From the NCBI GenBank assembly GCA_008828725.1, contig MEHQ01001245.1:1-64000 (forward strand): a stretch of DNA of 64,000 bases, given 5' to 3'. This document shows, piece after piece, positions 21,197 through 32,531 of this stretch. Source of the stretch: Saccharina japonica (Eukaryota; Sar; Phaeophyceae; Laminariales; Laminariaceae). The position numbers and the translations under genes were made by a program. Position 1 is the stretch's first letter. Every line of letters begins with the position of its first letter. The notes below the pieces were generated by a model. The model saw only the letters and a list, made by a program, of their open reading frames with translations. It did no database searches and was not told the DNA's origin.

Positions 21197-21811
21197 GGGT
21201 CGATCTTAACGATACGTACTCTTTCGTGTTTTCCCCTGAAATTTCGGTGTTTACTAAAATGGGTTCTAAACGAGTACGAGCTGCAGTTGCCTCGCTAATA
21301 ATCGTCCACCAGGCACAAAACCGTCACTACAGCAGCAACGCTTTGGTAACCATCCGTGTGGTGGTCCCACTGCGGTCGGCCTGGCTCGTAGGCAGGTATC
21401 GGTGCCTCGGAGAGTGGAATCCACCACCAACTCGCCGCGCTACGACGCCCAACGCTACAAAGGCTTGAGCTACGTACAGCCCTCCGCGAGCTCGGTTGGT
21501 CGGGCACCTCGGTGCGGGCACTGTGTCAACTCGATTGTGAGAGCTCATAAATATTTTGCGCCTTCGACGCTCGGCCACGGCCTCTAAAGGACCTTGGGGA
21601 CAAGCCTGGCCAGCCTTGTGTGTTCGTGAGGGGTAGCACGGCTAGCACGGTGGGGCTGCCCGATCCTCCTCACCCGGATCAGAAATTTACGGGAATACCA
21701 GAAAAACTTAGAGGCCAGTTTTTTCGGGGGTGAAGTTTTTCTGGTAAACCCAGAAAAAGCCAGAAATTTCTGGAAAAAAAAAAGAAATTCACTCCTCGTT
21801 AAGATCGACCC
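21197..21811. mobile_element. PIF/Harbinger-like MITE 2
   Basis: A 615-bp element has 16-bp perfect terminal inverted repeats GGGTCGATCTTAACGA and TAA on both sides (21194-21196 and 21812-21814). R1 copy 1 is continuous at this site (GTACCAAGTAATATG near 30794). There is no transposase frame. Confidence 0.8.
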
Positions 21812-21860
21812 TAAGCAATATGGCGTTATACGGCACGTCTAGCCGAAGAGCGCGTGCTAA

Positions 21861-22571
21861 GGGCCGTTTTTAACGACGCGTATTTAGCAAATAAATTGCC
21901 AAATTTCCATTTTTTGGCAAGTTTTACTTGCCAAAATAGCATAAAACTTGCCAAGTTTTTTTCCGGATATTTCCGTAGCTGTTCGTTGGCAAGTTTTTGG
22001 AAAGTCAAATTTGCTATTTCACTTGCCATTTGCGACCAATCACGCCTACCCAAGACCATGCAAACCACACGCCGTTGCGCTAAACGCACGAGCTGCAGCA
22101 ACACAGGAAGATACCGAGGGTTAGATGGTGGTGCTGACAGCAGATGATGGTGGCTGACGGCACTGCTGAAGGGGTTGCTGGCGCGGGTGACGAACCGCAT
22201 GTAGGCGTGGCACTGGTGCCGTCTGGGGCTGATGCTCAAGTCAATCCCAATCAAACAGTCGCTCCAGCTTTCCCAAGACAACGAACAACGTGACTATGAT
22301 TGTCCTGGAGGGCTGTCCACCTCTGGGATCTACGAGATATGCTTGGATCCGTCTCCAGGCCACCCATGCCTCGACGAGGGTGTCGTCTAGCTGTCCGATC
22401 CTTGCTGTACGGGGTTTGATACAAAAACTGAAGGCGTTACGTGGCTCAAATAGCAACTTTCTTGCCATTTCATCGTGTTTGTCGATAGAAAGTATTTTCC
22501 AATACTTACCAATTTGTTGTTGCCAAAATAGCAAGTTTTTTGCTATTTGCTCGTGTCGTTAAAAACGGCCC
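21861..22571. mobile_element. PIF/Harbinger-like MITE 3
   Basis: A 711-bp element has terminal inverted repeats GGGCCGTTTTTAACGAC and TAA on both sides. Subterminal arms are rich in TTGCCAAAATAGCAAG-like palindromes. R1 copy 1 reads straight through (GCGCGTGCTGAGTTGATTGG near 30864), which confirms the insertion. It is non-coding. Confidence 0.82.
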
Positions 22572-22796
22572 TAAGTTGATTGGCGACGGCAGCGCCCTCT
22601 CAAGCACGTCTTTCTCATATGCACACCTCTTCTTTCACGTTCTTCTCCATCCATAGCCGAGAGAGTGCCACCTTTAAACACCAAACAGTTCTCAAGGGCG
22701 AAGTGCCCGAGCTAGTTTGGAATTGGTTCGTTCCCAGCGTCTGGGCTCTCTACAACACGTCTACTATATGCCACACTACTACTACTGTCACTCGTG

Positions 22797-23013
22797 AAAT
22801 GACCGATCTACAGAAAATAATGCAATCGAACTGCAGAATATCGATGATTTTTTAAATAGAAATTAGCTCATGTCAAACGAGTAAAATAGCCGCGCAAACA
22901 AATAAACAAATAAACAATAGGGGTTTCCACATATATTATCAGGATTTTCTGCCAGGGGTGTTGGGGACATATGTCTAGACAGCTTGACATTGACATGTCT
23001 CCCGACATCTTTG
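22797..23013. repeat. dispersed repeat R2, copy 2
   Basis: It matches 5513-6185 without the 349-bp MITE. The empty site is near 22885 (AACGAGTAA). The end block TGTCTCCCGACATCTTTG is shared. Confidence 0.65.
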
Positions 23014-24015
23014 CTACGTGGCATGCGAGCTGCGGCACAGAGACACCACGCAAGTCTGTCCAAGGAGTACGTATTCACGGCATTGCGCTACGTGGTCTGT
23101 ACCAGGGAAGCAACAGCCGGTGCTGGTCGCCCACGGAGCATGACATGCTTGGGTCCGCGGGGTCACGCGCTGTGATGTTATGTGACATGTCTCAATACAA
23201 GCAAGGGTTCCGACGAAGTTAAGCGAGTGCATGTATTCGTACATAATTAAATGGATGCTCGAAAACATATTGCGCGCATTGTGGATTTGGTGTGTATAAC
23301 TTCATGACCACATGTGAATCAAGGATCTGTACCTCAGGAGTGAGAAAACTTGATCCATGGGGCGACGAGTTCGCCCTAGAAAACCCTACAGTTGTTTGGA
23401 TGGGGCGATGCGTCGCGCCCGCGTGGTAACGCCGACAAGGGCTGCCCAGAAGGAACACAAAATCTGGATGGAAAAAAAGACAGGTAAAAGAACAGGAAAC
23501 CCTGGGAAACCTGAAAAATAAAGAATAAGAGGAAGGATCAGGACCCGCTGACCCGTGGTACTTTGAAATCACTCTAAAAAACAAGGACACTAGCTGTCCG
23601 AACGACAAAAACGAAACAGCAAGCTCACACGGAGAAGCCGTAGAGAAGGGCCGTAGAACACGTTGGACACGTTGAGCTGACGGCGATCACGAGCAGTGAT
23701 GTTTTCCTGTCGAACGCCGCCAAATGTTAAGATGATGCAATGCCGAGAAAGTACTGCTTGATCAGGATCACGACTCGTCAAAATGGAAGACAGATGTTCT
23801 CGTATTAAATGCGTCATAGCTTGAAGGCTTCGTACGGGCAAGTATAGGATCGACGATCTCAGATTCCCACCCACTCTAAATGCCCCGCCAATACTGACGT
23901 ACAGCGTAGCACTACTTTAATGGAGGTCTATCAAGTACGTATAATACGTACGTACTACAACTCAATCACGGCTATTAATAGTCAGATCATCAGATCATAG
24001 ATGTTCTATTCTGTA
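23014..24015. other. no gene seen
   Basis: No gene can be supported. Two minus-strand frames of 94 and 129 residues (23874-23590, 23608-23219) have no recognisable domain. Confidence 0.35.
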
Positions 24016-25110
24016 TAATGATAAGCACGCCCGTAAAAAAGTTTCAAATCGAATCGATTTCAAATCGTTTTTTTTATCTAATTAGATTCAATTTGGTTCG
24101 AAAATACGTCTTTGGGTCAAATAGTGATGGCAGTAAATTGAATTCGATTCGATTTAGTCAGAAAATACACCTTTTTGGTCCTGAAACCACGTATGTTTGT
24201 TCCGTATGTACTCGAACTGTGAATGATATCGGAATCACGAGACATCCCACAGAACACCCGGCTGACAAGTACCGAGGAGAGCAGCCGAGAGCGACGGCGT
24301 GCATCGCAGCCTCTGTTTTGTTTTCAAGGCCCTGGCTAGGAAGCTATAACTCTCGGCTTCGCTTGGGTGGACGGAGGAATCCCTTGAACACCAGCGACAG
24401 CAATGCAGCTATCGAAGTCTTGATGTTGTCCGCCGTGTTTTGGGTCGATCCCTTGGTTCTCTCGTTGGGCTTGTGGCCGACCAAGCTGGTGGAAAAGTTG
24501 GGGTTGCGACCGCCATAATATATGTGTTTTGAGGAGCCAACGCCGGACTACGTTGTGCTATAGTAGTCTGTGGCCGTGGGCGCGGCTGTTGCTCCGGTCG
24601 CCACTCGTTAAGGTAAACAATTGTTCGCATCGTTGGTAGTTGTTGAGACGAGAGTAGCCCGAACAGCGACGGACCGCTTTTCATGTTTAGGCCAATCAGG
24701 TTAAACTGTAATTCGTTTCATAAATGAACACGTTGATATCGATTCAAATTGAAACTCGTCTTCGGTATTACGGGCCCGTATTAACGAACGTTTATCAAAT
24801 GTTTTGACCAATCAGATGAAACTGTAATTCGTTTCATAAATAAACACATTGAAATCGATTCAATTTGAAACTTGTCTTCGGTAATACGGGCCCGTATTAA
24901 CGAAAGTTGAAATCAAAGCGATTTCAAATCGTTTTCCAATTGAAATCGATTCGGTTTGGTCGGAAAATACGGCTTTGAATCCCTATCGGGTGAAACCACG
25001 TACTTTCTGTACGTTATCGAAATGTGAATGAGATCGGAATAACGCGACAACCCACACCAAGACGTAAAATAGGTAAAGTGTTGCGCTGCCGCACCTTTTT
25101 CTCGCAAATC
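24016..25110. repeat. AATCGATT-rich palindromic repeats and GGGCCCGTATTAACGA motifs
   Basis: Blocks at 24100-24260 and 24900-25060 are diverged direct copies (GGTTCGAAAATACG.CTTT, GAAACCACGTA, GTGAATGA.ATCGGAAT). Between them lie roughly 120-bp units (about 24680 and 24775) joined by ACGGGCCCGTATTAACGAA. That motif resembles the termini of PIF/Harbinger-like MITE 1. No gene is present. Confidence 0.55.
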
Positions 25111-25422
25111 TCGTTTTTTTCACCACGTGCCGAAGGCATGGTGCGGCTTGCCGCACCACGTTTTTCTTGTGCCGAACCGTTTTTCGCCGGAGGCGCAAAA
25201 CATTGTGCAGATCCTTTTCACGGCGAAAAAATAAAATTGAAAAAAAATGGGTCTGTTTCGCTGCAGGCGAAAAATGGTTTGGACCTATTGCGTCGCAGTC
25301 TAAAAAATGTTTTGGCGTGTTTTTCGCCGCAGGCGAAACTTTTTGTTGTTTTTTTGTCTTGATTTTGTCTCAGATGCTAGGTTTGGGTCTTGTTTTATCT
25401 TTTGGCATATAATACTTTACTT
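25111..25422. repeat. small TTTCGCC..GGCGAAA palindromes
   Basis: Several short hairpins of the form TTTTCGCCGGAGGCGCAAAA and TTTCGCCGCAGGCGAAA are spaced 30-70 bp apart in T-rich DNA. The role is unknown. Confidence 0.5.
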
Positions 25423-28400
25423 CGTTTGTATACGCCGCTGTCGAGCGCGTCACTTGCTGGCACGCGTGGCTATACCATGAATCGTGGAACACGAGCAGTA
25501 GATAATGTACACTCGTACACTAAATACCAAATACACACTCTCAAGTAGGCGAGTACTCGTCGTCAAAAGCCCACCATAAACACCACACAGGAGTGAGCCG
25601 TACGTTTCCGTCACGCTCCACCCTCACATATACACGCGCAGCATCTTATCATCAAAGCTCTGGTCGTATCATTATCATCATCGACTGCTCCCGGAGGAGC
25701 AGCAACTCACTTTCAGCCACGAGGCATACTAAATAATGCCTCGATACATAATTCGAATCCCCACAGTACATTAAACTCCCAACAACCGCACACATGTATC
25801 AAGCTACCGCATACCACAAACAGCCCCCCTATTCGGTGCGCGATACGATAGGTCCCGAATAACTTATCACCAATTGGTAGGTAAAACGGAAAGTCACAAA
25901 TTCCAAAATAAATCATTGCCAAGGTAAAACGGCAACCCCAAATTCAATTCTTCATAATTGCCACGGTAAAACGGCTATCCCAAATTCCATCCTCAAGAAT
26001 TGCGAAAGTAAAACGGCAACCCCGATACCAAATATTTCAATCTCGACTCCAGTATATACCTCCTAGACTATACTCGTAGCGAGATAGTAACTACGGGAAG
26101 GAGAAAATCCAAAAAATGTGAGTATACTGGAAAAACCTTCAAACATAATCACTAACACCGTCTTCACATCAATACCGTACCGCCCGATCACATCCGCTCT
26201 CTTGTTGCGTACTCTGTGAGAGAGGAGCGACAGAACATATCTGATTTAAAACACCTCAGATCGAGTTATAGCAGCCCCCCTGCTAGACACTCCCCTCGGA
26301 AGTATACAAGAAGACAACAATCCGCATCTGAATTCAAGAGCATTATAGGTATCAGAAATTGGTTCCCCTGTACGTTGTGCGCATTTACCCAATAGCCAAA
26401 GCGTATGTCACTATTCATCAAGACCATCGGAATACTCTACTCACGTATTAACCTTGCTCGGTGTGTTGGTACCTCCCAACACTTTCTCCGTTTACTTAAG
26501 AACTCCTGAAATTGCACGTTTATTCTTCAAGTGATTTCCAATAACATGCCATGAATACCGACAACTGTTACTTTAGTTTCCCACAAACTAAAATGCCGCA
26601 AAACCCTGTAAAAACAAACAAACCAACAATCCAGTGGGTTACATCACAACAAGTTCACCACAGGGTCACGGTCAAAGCGGAACGTCTCAGCGTGCAACGG
26701 TTTTATGAGAAAGTCGGCATGCTAGCCTGTCGACCGTACGCGTTAATCTCAAACTACCCGTTCGACGCATGCTCCAGACATCTACGTCCTAGAATCAAAC
26801 CATACACAGACACCAGCAGCGCGCATAACTGCTCCACCGGAGACAGACCTCCGGCCAGTAGCCTTGGGTGCATGGTCCGCATCCACGTACGATATAACCC
26901 CAAACTGGACTCCTATCTGCGATGGAAAGTCTTCGTCGTGTTACCGAGTACAACTACTATATCTCCCCTGCTCGGTAGACGACAAAAACATCCATCGTAT
27001 GGTTAATAGTAAAATCCTTCGACATCAATGTAACTCCAAAACCCCTCAACCATAAAATTAAAAACCAAACTCAAGCTCAAACCCGGCCTAACGTAAATGA
27101 GCGCCGTAGACAACGAATCAAACATAACGTCGTTGTTGTCGCACTCTCGACAAGACTGCTCGATCCAGCGTTATAATCCAACTATCCTCTTATCAAAACA
27201 AGCTTTTAGGAATTCGATACACCAGGTTAAGCATCGTCTTTCAATCATGCCCCAGGTCATGGTAAATGGACTGCTATAACCGAGGTACGTGACACTATAC
27301 AGCTGTTCATGCTGTTATTTTGTAGTGTTCTGACATCGTGCTTCAGAGGTCGTCATACGCAAATCAGAATGCCAAATATCAGATACCAGTATACCAGGTA
27401 CATATCACTATACTCGTATATCCGATGCAAGCATATTACAATCTAGCATAGCATGTCATCAAAAAAACAAATCATAAATTTGTCGTCTCGTCAATTCCTA
27501 CTGAAACAACGATCCCAAAACATTTAATCTAGTCGATTGCTACTAGACGACCCCAACCCCGACGTACTCAACCACCGTCTCCAGCTCCCTACCCCACGGA
27601 CTCGACGCTTGTCTTCCGTCACAGCTCAACGTCACCGCGGCATGGACTACATCTCGCAAATCCACAGCGTGAGGGTGCTTTTGGACTCGTTGAGCCAAGG
27701 GTGCATCGGGTCGTTACTTTCAGCGCCACTCATCAAGTCAAATCGTTAGATAACGAATCACATGAGTTTGCACTATGTTTTCGAAGTAGAATCATGTCTT
27801 CCCAGCACAACAATAGTGACAAAAACAACGTCAGTACCGATTTACAATTGATCTTTCTTCTCGATAACCACATATTCGTCACAAAGTTGCGATGAAAAAC
27901 GGTCACAGTATATATCATACGCTGCAAAATCAAGTCACAATCAGCAGTAATTTTCCAACACATCAATATCAGGCACTGCAGGATCAAGCCAAAATCAGCA
28001 GTAATTCTCCAACACACCGTTCCATCCGAAAATATAATTAGGTATACCTTTAGACGGCTGTCTAACACATCATGAACTGCTGCTGCAGAATCAAGCAGTC
28101 ATAATTTATCATACACTGCTGCTTGCTGTTTTACAGTCCATCACTAACTGGTTCCACACGGCAGTGCACTTTGTCTGTGGAATCATGGCATCATAACCCC
28201 CCCCCTGTGATTCCAACAGCAAGACACACAAAGTATAGCTGTGGTCCATCATACCGGTAGGGTACAATCACACAACTACAGCCCTCCCTCGCACATACCA
28301 GCAGAGTGTTGACTTGCCTGGATCAGACGGAAACGTCCGCTCTCCTACCCAGTTCCCATTCCACCACACACATAACTGCGATACATCATACCAGGGTACA

Positions 28401-29753
28401 AGCTCACCACAACTGCAGCAGTCCTTGCTCAAATATGCCGGCCAAGACACAGCGAGGCACAGAAACTAAACAACACACCAAGAAAATACAATGAACTCAA
28501 TCCACCAACAAGAATGACGGCCACACTGAAATATAACATGCCTGCTTCCATGGATCAAATGAGAAAGATCGCGCCGCGCTGCTGCTGCTGCTGCCTCTGC
28601 TGCTGGTCTCCTCTCCCACGAGCTCCACCTCTGATCTTTTCTCGCCATACCCCCCCCAACCGCGTCAGGCCCATCCCGTTTCTCTGGTTTCCCTGGGTCG
28701 AAGGAGTACGAGCCACTCTGGCCCAAACCAATCTGCGGCACTTCACCGCCCACACCGTTCCCATAACGTTGCTGCTGCATCGACACCCCTTCATGCCCAC
28801 ACAGCTGCTGCGGCTTGACCAACGACGAAAGCGGCGGGGGCGTGACACCACCGAGCTCCACTTCAGGCTCAGTAATACCAAGCTCCACCACTTCAGCCTC
28901 AGCAAAACTGAGCTTCTCCTCTTCAGCCTCGGCAATACCGAGCTTCTCCTCCTCAGCCTCGTGCTGCTGCAGTATAGACGCAGCTACCGGCGCATGAGCC
29001 AACACCGAGCTCCTCCACCTTAGGCTCATTCTGCTGCCGTACAGACGCAGCTAGCAGCTCGCGAGCACCACCAAGCCCGTGCGCCTCGGATGCAGCCACA
29101 CCAAGCGCGTCGAAGCTCCGGTACGGAACACCAATTGCTCCAGCTCGTCGCTTGGCAGACTGCAACCTTTCCCACCGGTCTTGCTTCTGAAGGACGGTAC
29201 GCGGTCGAGGTTCAAGATACAGTTTCCACAGCTCCTCGCGCGCAGCCGCTCTACGGGCATCTTGTTCCTTGTTGACGACATACAGCGCCAACATAATTTC
29301 CTGCATCTGCTGCCGAAGTAGCTCGCTCTTCACTGGCAAAGCATTCCCCCTCCTCGTCACCGACCTTGGCACCGTCGGCTGCACCTGTGGCTGCTGGAGC
29401 GGCGCCGTTCCAGTCTGCGTCACGTAACTGTAATTGGCGCGTAGACGATAGCGGGATGGGCAGTGCACAGCCTGGCCATGTTACCATAAGCTAGAACCCC
29501 ATTGCATACGCCGTTTGGCGCAAAGAAAATCGTGGCATTATGCCCACGTGTAGAACCCGCCCATTGACGCTCCTGGGGGTGGAGGGGACTCCGGCTGGTA
29601 CCACCAATCTTCAGTGCTGCGAGCCTAACCGGTGCCCCCCGGCCTTTGCTGGTTCTGGTGCTGATGCTGCGGCTGAGATGGGTGCTGCTGCTGGTAACTG
29701 TGACCTCCACCCCGACGCCGCTGCTGTTGCCGCTGATGCGAACTGGTGCCTCC

Positions 29754-29797
<44 letters not shown>

Positions 29798-29893
29798 TTC
29801 CATCCTGCCACCCGAAATCCTCAAAGCCAAAGACCATCTCCATAGTCAGTCCTCCCCGTACTACCCCCCTCTAGCACAGTATAGCACCGCACA
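25423..29893 (-). mobile_element. old Ty1/copia-type LTR element (broken)
   Basis: Only one LTR is seen (25423-25822), homologous to the LTRs of the 55353-60382 element. It is followed by the same AGGGGGG polypurine tract (minus-strand reading), a worn pol region and a gag-like region (about 28500-29843). It looks broken, with many breaks. Divergence from the other copy is large by eye, so it is much older. Confidence 0.75.
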
Positions 29894-29999
29894 TCTGCCG
29901 ACGATATGTCTGATGCTTTTTGACCTAATTTTGTCCTTGTTTCTTGGCAAAATGTCGAACATTCTAAGGCAGCCGACACCACGTATACAATATAGGCAG

Positions 30000-31073
30000 G
30001 TGAAAGTCCCACGCCAACACTCACGGCTGCAATGACACGACCTTCCTTGTGTTTGGCGGTGAAGGATCGCATTGCTTCTTAGGTTGGCGGGCCGGCTCTC
30101 GCTGGTGTTGCTCGTTCACACAACAGATACAAAATAGGTGCTATAGAAAAACGTAATATGAATCTGGCTGATTAAAACAAACACAGCACTAAGCCCGCCC
30201 CCGAACCGAAGGAACGCAGCGACCGCGGCCAACTCGAGACGGCGCGCGACTGAAGACGCGCCACGCGCTTCCATGTACCGTGGTGTATGGAACTCGGCCT
30301 CGTACAACTCTAGCAAGCAGATATAAGGCCATAAAACGCAGGAAGCGACACATCAGACAAGCCTACGAATTAGGTACTGAACGTTCTCTCGGAAGCACCC
30401 TGCTGTGGTAGAGAGGCACTTGAGTAAAGACGGTCTTATAGTTGCCGTAAACCATGTGCGTTCGACCAAATAAACGAAAATCCGCCGTGGACCCAAAAAC
30501 CACGTCCAACACCACAGCAGCCCGGGGACCACGACCACCTCGATACGGCGTGCGACGAAACACGTCTCCACCATAGATTAACCCATACTCGCCCGCCTCC
30601 ATCAATCCCGGGTTTATGGAAGTCGGTCTCCTAGTACACCTCTTTCAATCGATGACAGTGGGTAAAAGGAAGACAGGCAGTACACAGTAGACAGACTACA
30701 GTAGTTACATAATGGAAGCCAGTGGGCACCCCGGTATGAAGAGGCGTGTTTCCATATAGGAACAAAACGGCCTTATCATCAATGCCCGTGGGTATGTACC
30801 AAGTAATATGCCTGGCCGTGAGTCGGCCTACACAACAACTCATACGGTACATCAAGCCGAAGAGCGCGTGCTGAGTTGATTGGCGACGGCAGCGCCCTCT
30901 CGAGCACCTATTTCTCACACGCACACCTCTCCTTTCACGTTCTTCTCCATCTTTGGGCGAGAGAGTGCCACCTTTAAACACCACACAGCGCGCCCGAAGC
31001 TCGCTTGCCATTGGTTCGTTCCCAGCGCCTGGGCTCGCTACATATAGTCTACTATATGCCACACTGTCACTCG
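30000..31073. repeat. dispersed repeat R1, copy 1 (less interrupted)
   Basis: About 1.07 kb aligns with the split copy at 15831-22796 and lacks all three of its large insertions, so it is a natural empty-site reference. It has no recognised gene. Confidence 0.7.
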
Positions 31074-32267
31074 CGAGTATAGCATGCCTACGTGTTTCAC
31101 CAGAAACGGCAAAGGTATCAGGTCTTTAAAAGTCGTGCAACAAAATCATCTGGTTTCGCCTTAACGCTCTGAGGTACTACAACCCTACACCCTGAATTAC
31201 AAAAACGAATATTACCGCTGTCAGGTCAAGATGTCAGCACATCCAACCGCTATATACTTCCAGTTGGGCCATCTCTTCGTTGTCTAGTACACAATTCAGG
31301 CACGCCACAGTACTATGTGGGGTATATGCTGTCATGTTCGTTCGTAAGGTGTAGTATTGATACATGCAACCTCGAGGGCAGATGCACGACCGCAGCAAAA
31401 GCAACAACACTACTGTTAGAACTGTGTGGCATCGCTCGATAGAACGGGCAGACAGTGAATCCCTCCCTCTTACAGTCCTCGCCTACAGTAGTCCCAATCC
31501 CTCACGTACGGTAGCTGAGTATCCCCCAAATCGTAAACAAATGCTCCATTCATAACAATTCCTCCCACACACTGTACTGCATAGTACGCAAAGCAATGGT
31601 GAAGAAGCTGCTTCGCACTTGTTTTATGTCCTGTGCGTTCCGCCCTACAACAAAATTTGGTAAGTGTTGAAACTGAAAACATATAGATCATATATTGTAT
31701 ACCTTTAATGCCTGAAAAGGAGCGGCGCAGCGATCAAAAACAGACCAAGAAACAAATATTGCATGGAAAACACACCACCCGCTTGCTGAAAACTGGGTGA
31801 CGGAAAGACGCCACAACTCCGCGAAAAGCGATATACATGCATAACGCAGGCCCGAATCAAATTGTCAGACGACTCGGGACATCCCTGCAATGTCAAATTT
31901 AGTCCATCGTTATCCCACGAAGTGCAAAGCATCAAGCACAACAACTCTGCAAAACCGTGCGCGCGGCTATATCAGGACGGTCAGCGAAGACACTAACACG
32001 ACGTATTGTCGCCCCCTCGCCCCGCTTTGATAGACGCCGGGCTTGGGTTCAATCGATTGCCTAAGTGTCGACCAATCAGGAACACCATGAAATCCGAACT
32101 CAGCGCGACTGGTCAGGGGAATGAACAACGCCAAATACACACACTTCAAGACTACTGAAATGCACGCAAACAAACTGTATGCTCCCCGCGACGAAGAATT
32201 ATCCAGCCAACGGCTATAACATCCCGCCTGGCGCTTCACGCTCTAGGTTTTGCTCCAAATTACCATG
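31074..32267. other. 3' flank of the transporter gene; no gene seen
   Basis: Nothing is recognised. The transporter's stop codon is at 32268-32270, so its 3' UTR on the minus strand should run into this stretch. Confidence 0.4.
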
Positions 32268-32531
32268 TCATTCCATGTTTCCGACGTCGTTGATCCTGCT
32301 CCATCCCAGCCAAGCAGCGAGAAGTCTGGTCATAGCCAGAAGGTAGAACGCGAAGTGGTGGTCAAAGGGGTAAGGGTGGGTGCTGTTGATGGAGAAAGCG
32401 AACATCGACGAGAAGAAGATGGGCGAGATCGACCTCGCGATGGAGGTGCACGTCATCGAAAGCCCGTTTATCTCCCCGCGCCGGTCCGGCCCCGTGGCGT
32501 TGTTGACAGCCAACGCGATGCCAACGTAAAA
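32268..32531 (-). CDS. transporter exon 9 (C-terminal helices)
   Basis: The acceptor is AAACCAG before 32531. It encodes FYVGIALAVNNATGPDRRGE, then INGLSMTCTSIARSISP, two helices and a stop at 32268. Phase 0 matches exon 8. Confidence 0.85.
   Translation of the reverse strand, partial: FYVGIALAVNNATGPDRRGEINGLSMTCTSIARSISPIFFSSMFAFSINSTHPYPFDHHFAFYLLAMTRLLAAWLGWSRINDVGNME

Larger units (their letters stand above)
15831..22796. repeat. dispersed repeat R1, copy 2 (split by insertions)
   Basis: The segments 15831-16357, 20881-21196, 21812-21860 and 22572-22796 align in order with the far less interrupted copy at 30000-31073. Shared blocks include CGAACCGAAGGAACGCA, GGCGCGCGACGAAACACG-like, CCGAAGAGCGCGTGCT and GTTGATTGGCGACGGCAGCG. 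Three insertions account for the extra length. The two halves of R1 resemble each other (CGGCGC.CGACGAAACACG in both). On the minus strand the first half can be read as a similar peptide in both copies (LELYE.EFH.PRY, then VARR.ELA), so R1 may derive from coding DNA, but no family is recognised. Confidence 0.7.

Noticed and set aside
26551-27006. 151-residue plus-strand frame with a counterpart near 56574-56825
   Set aside because: The similarity reflects the shared LTR element, whose coding sense is the other strand.
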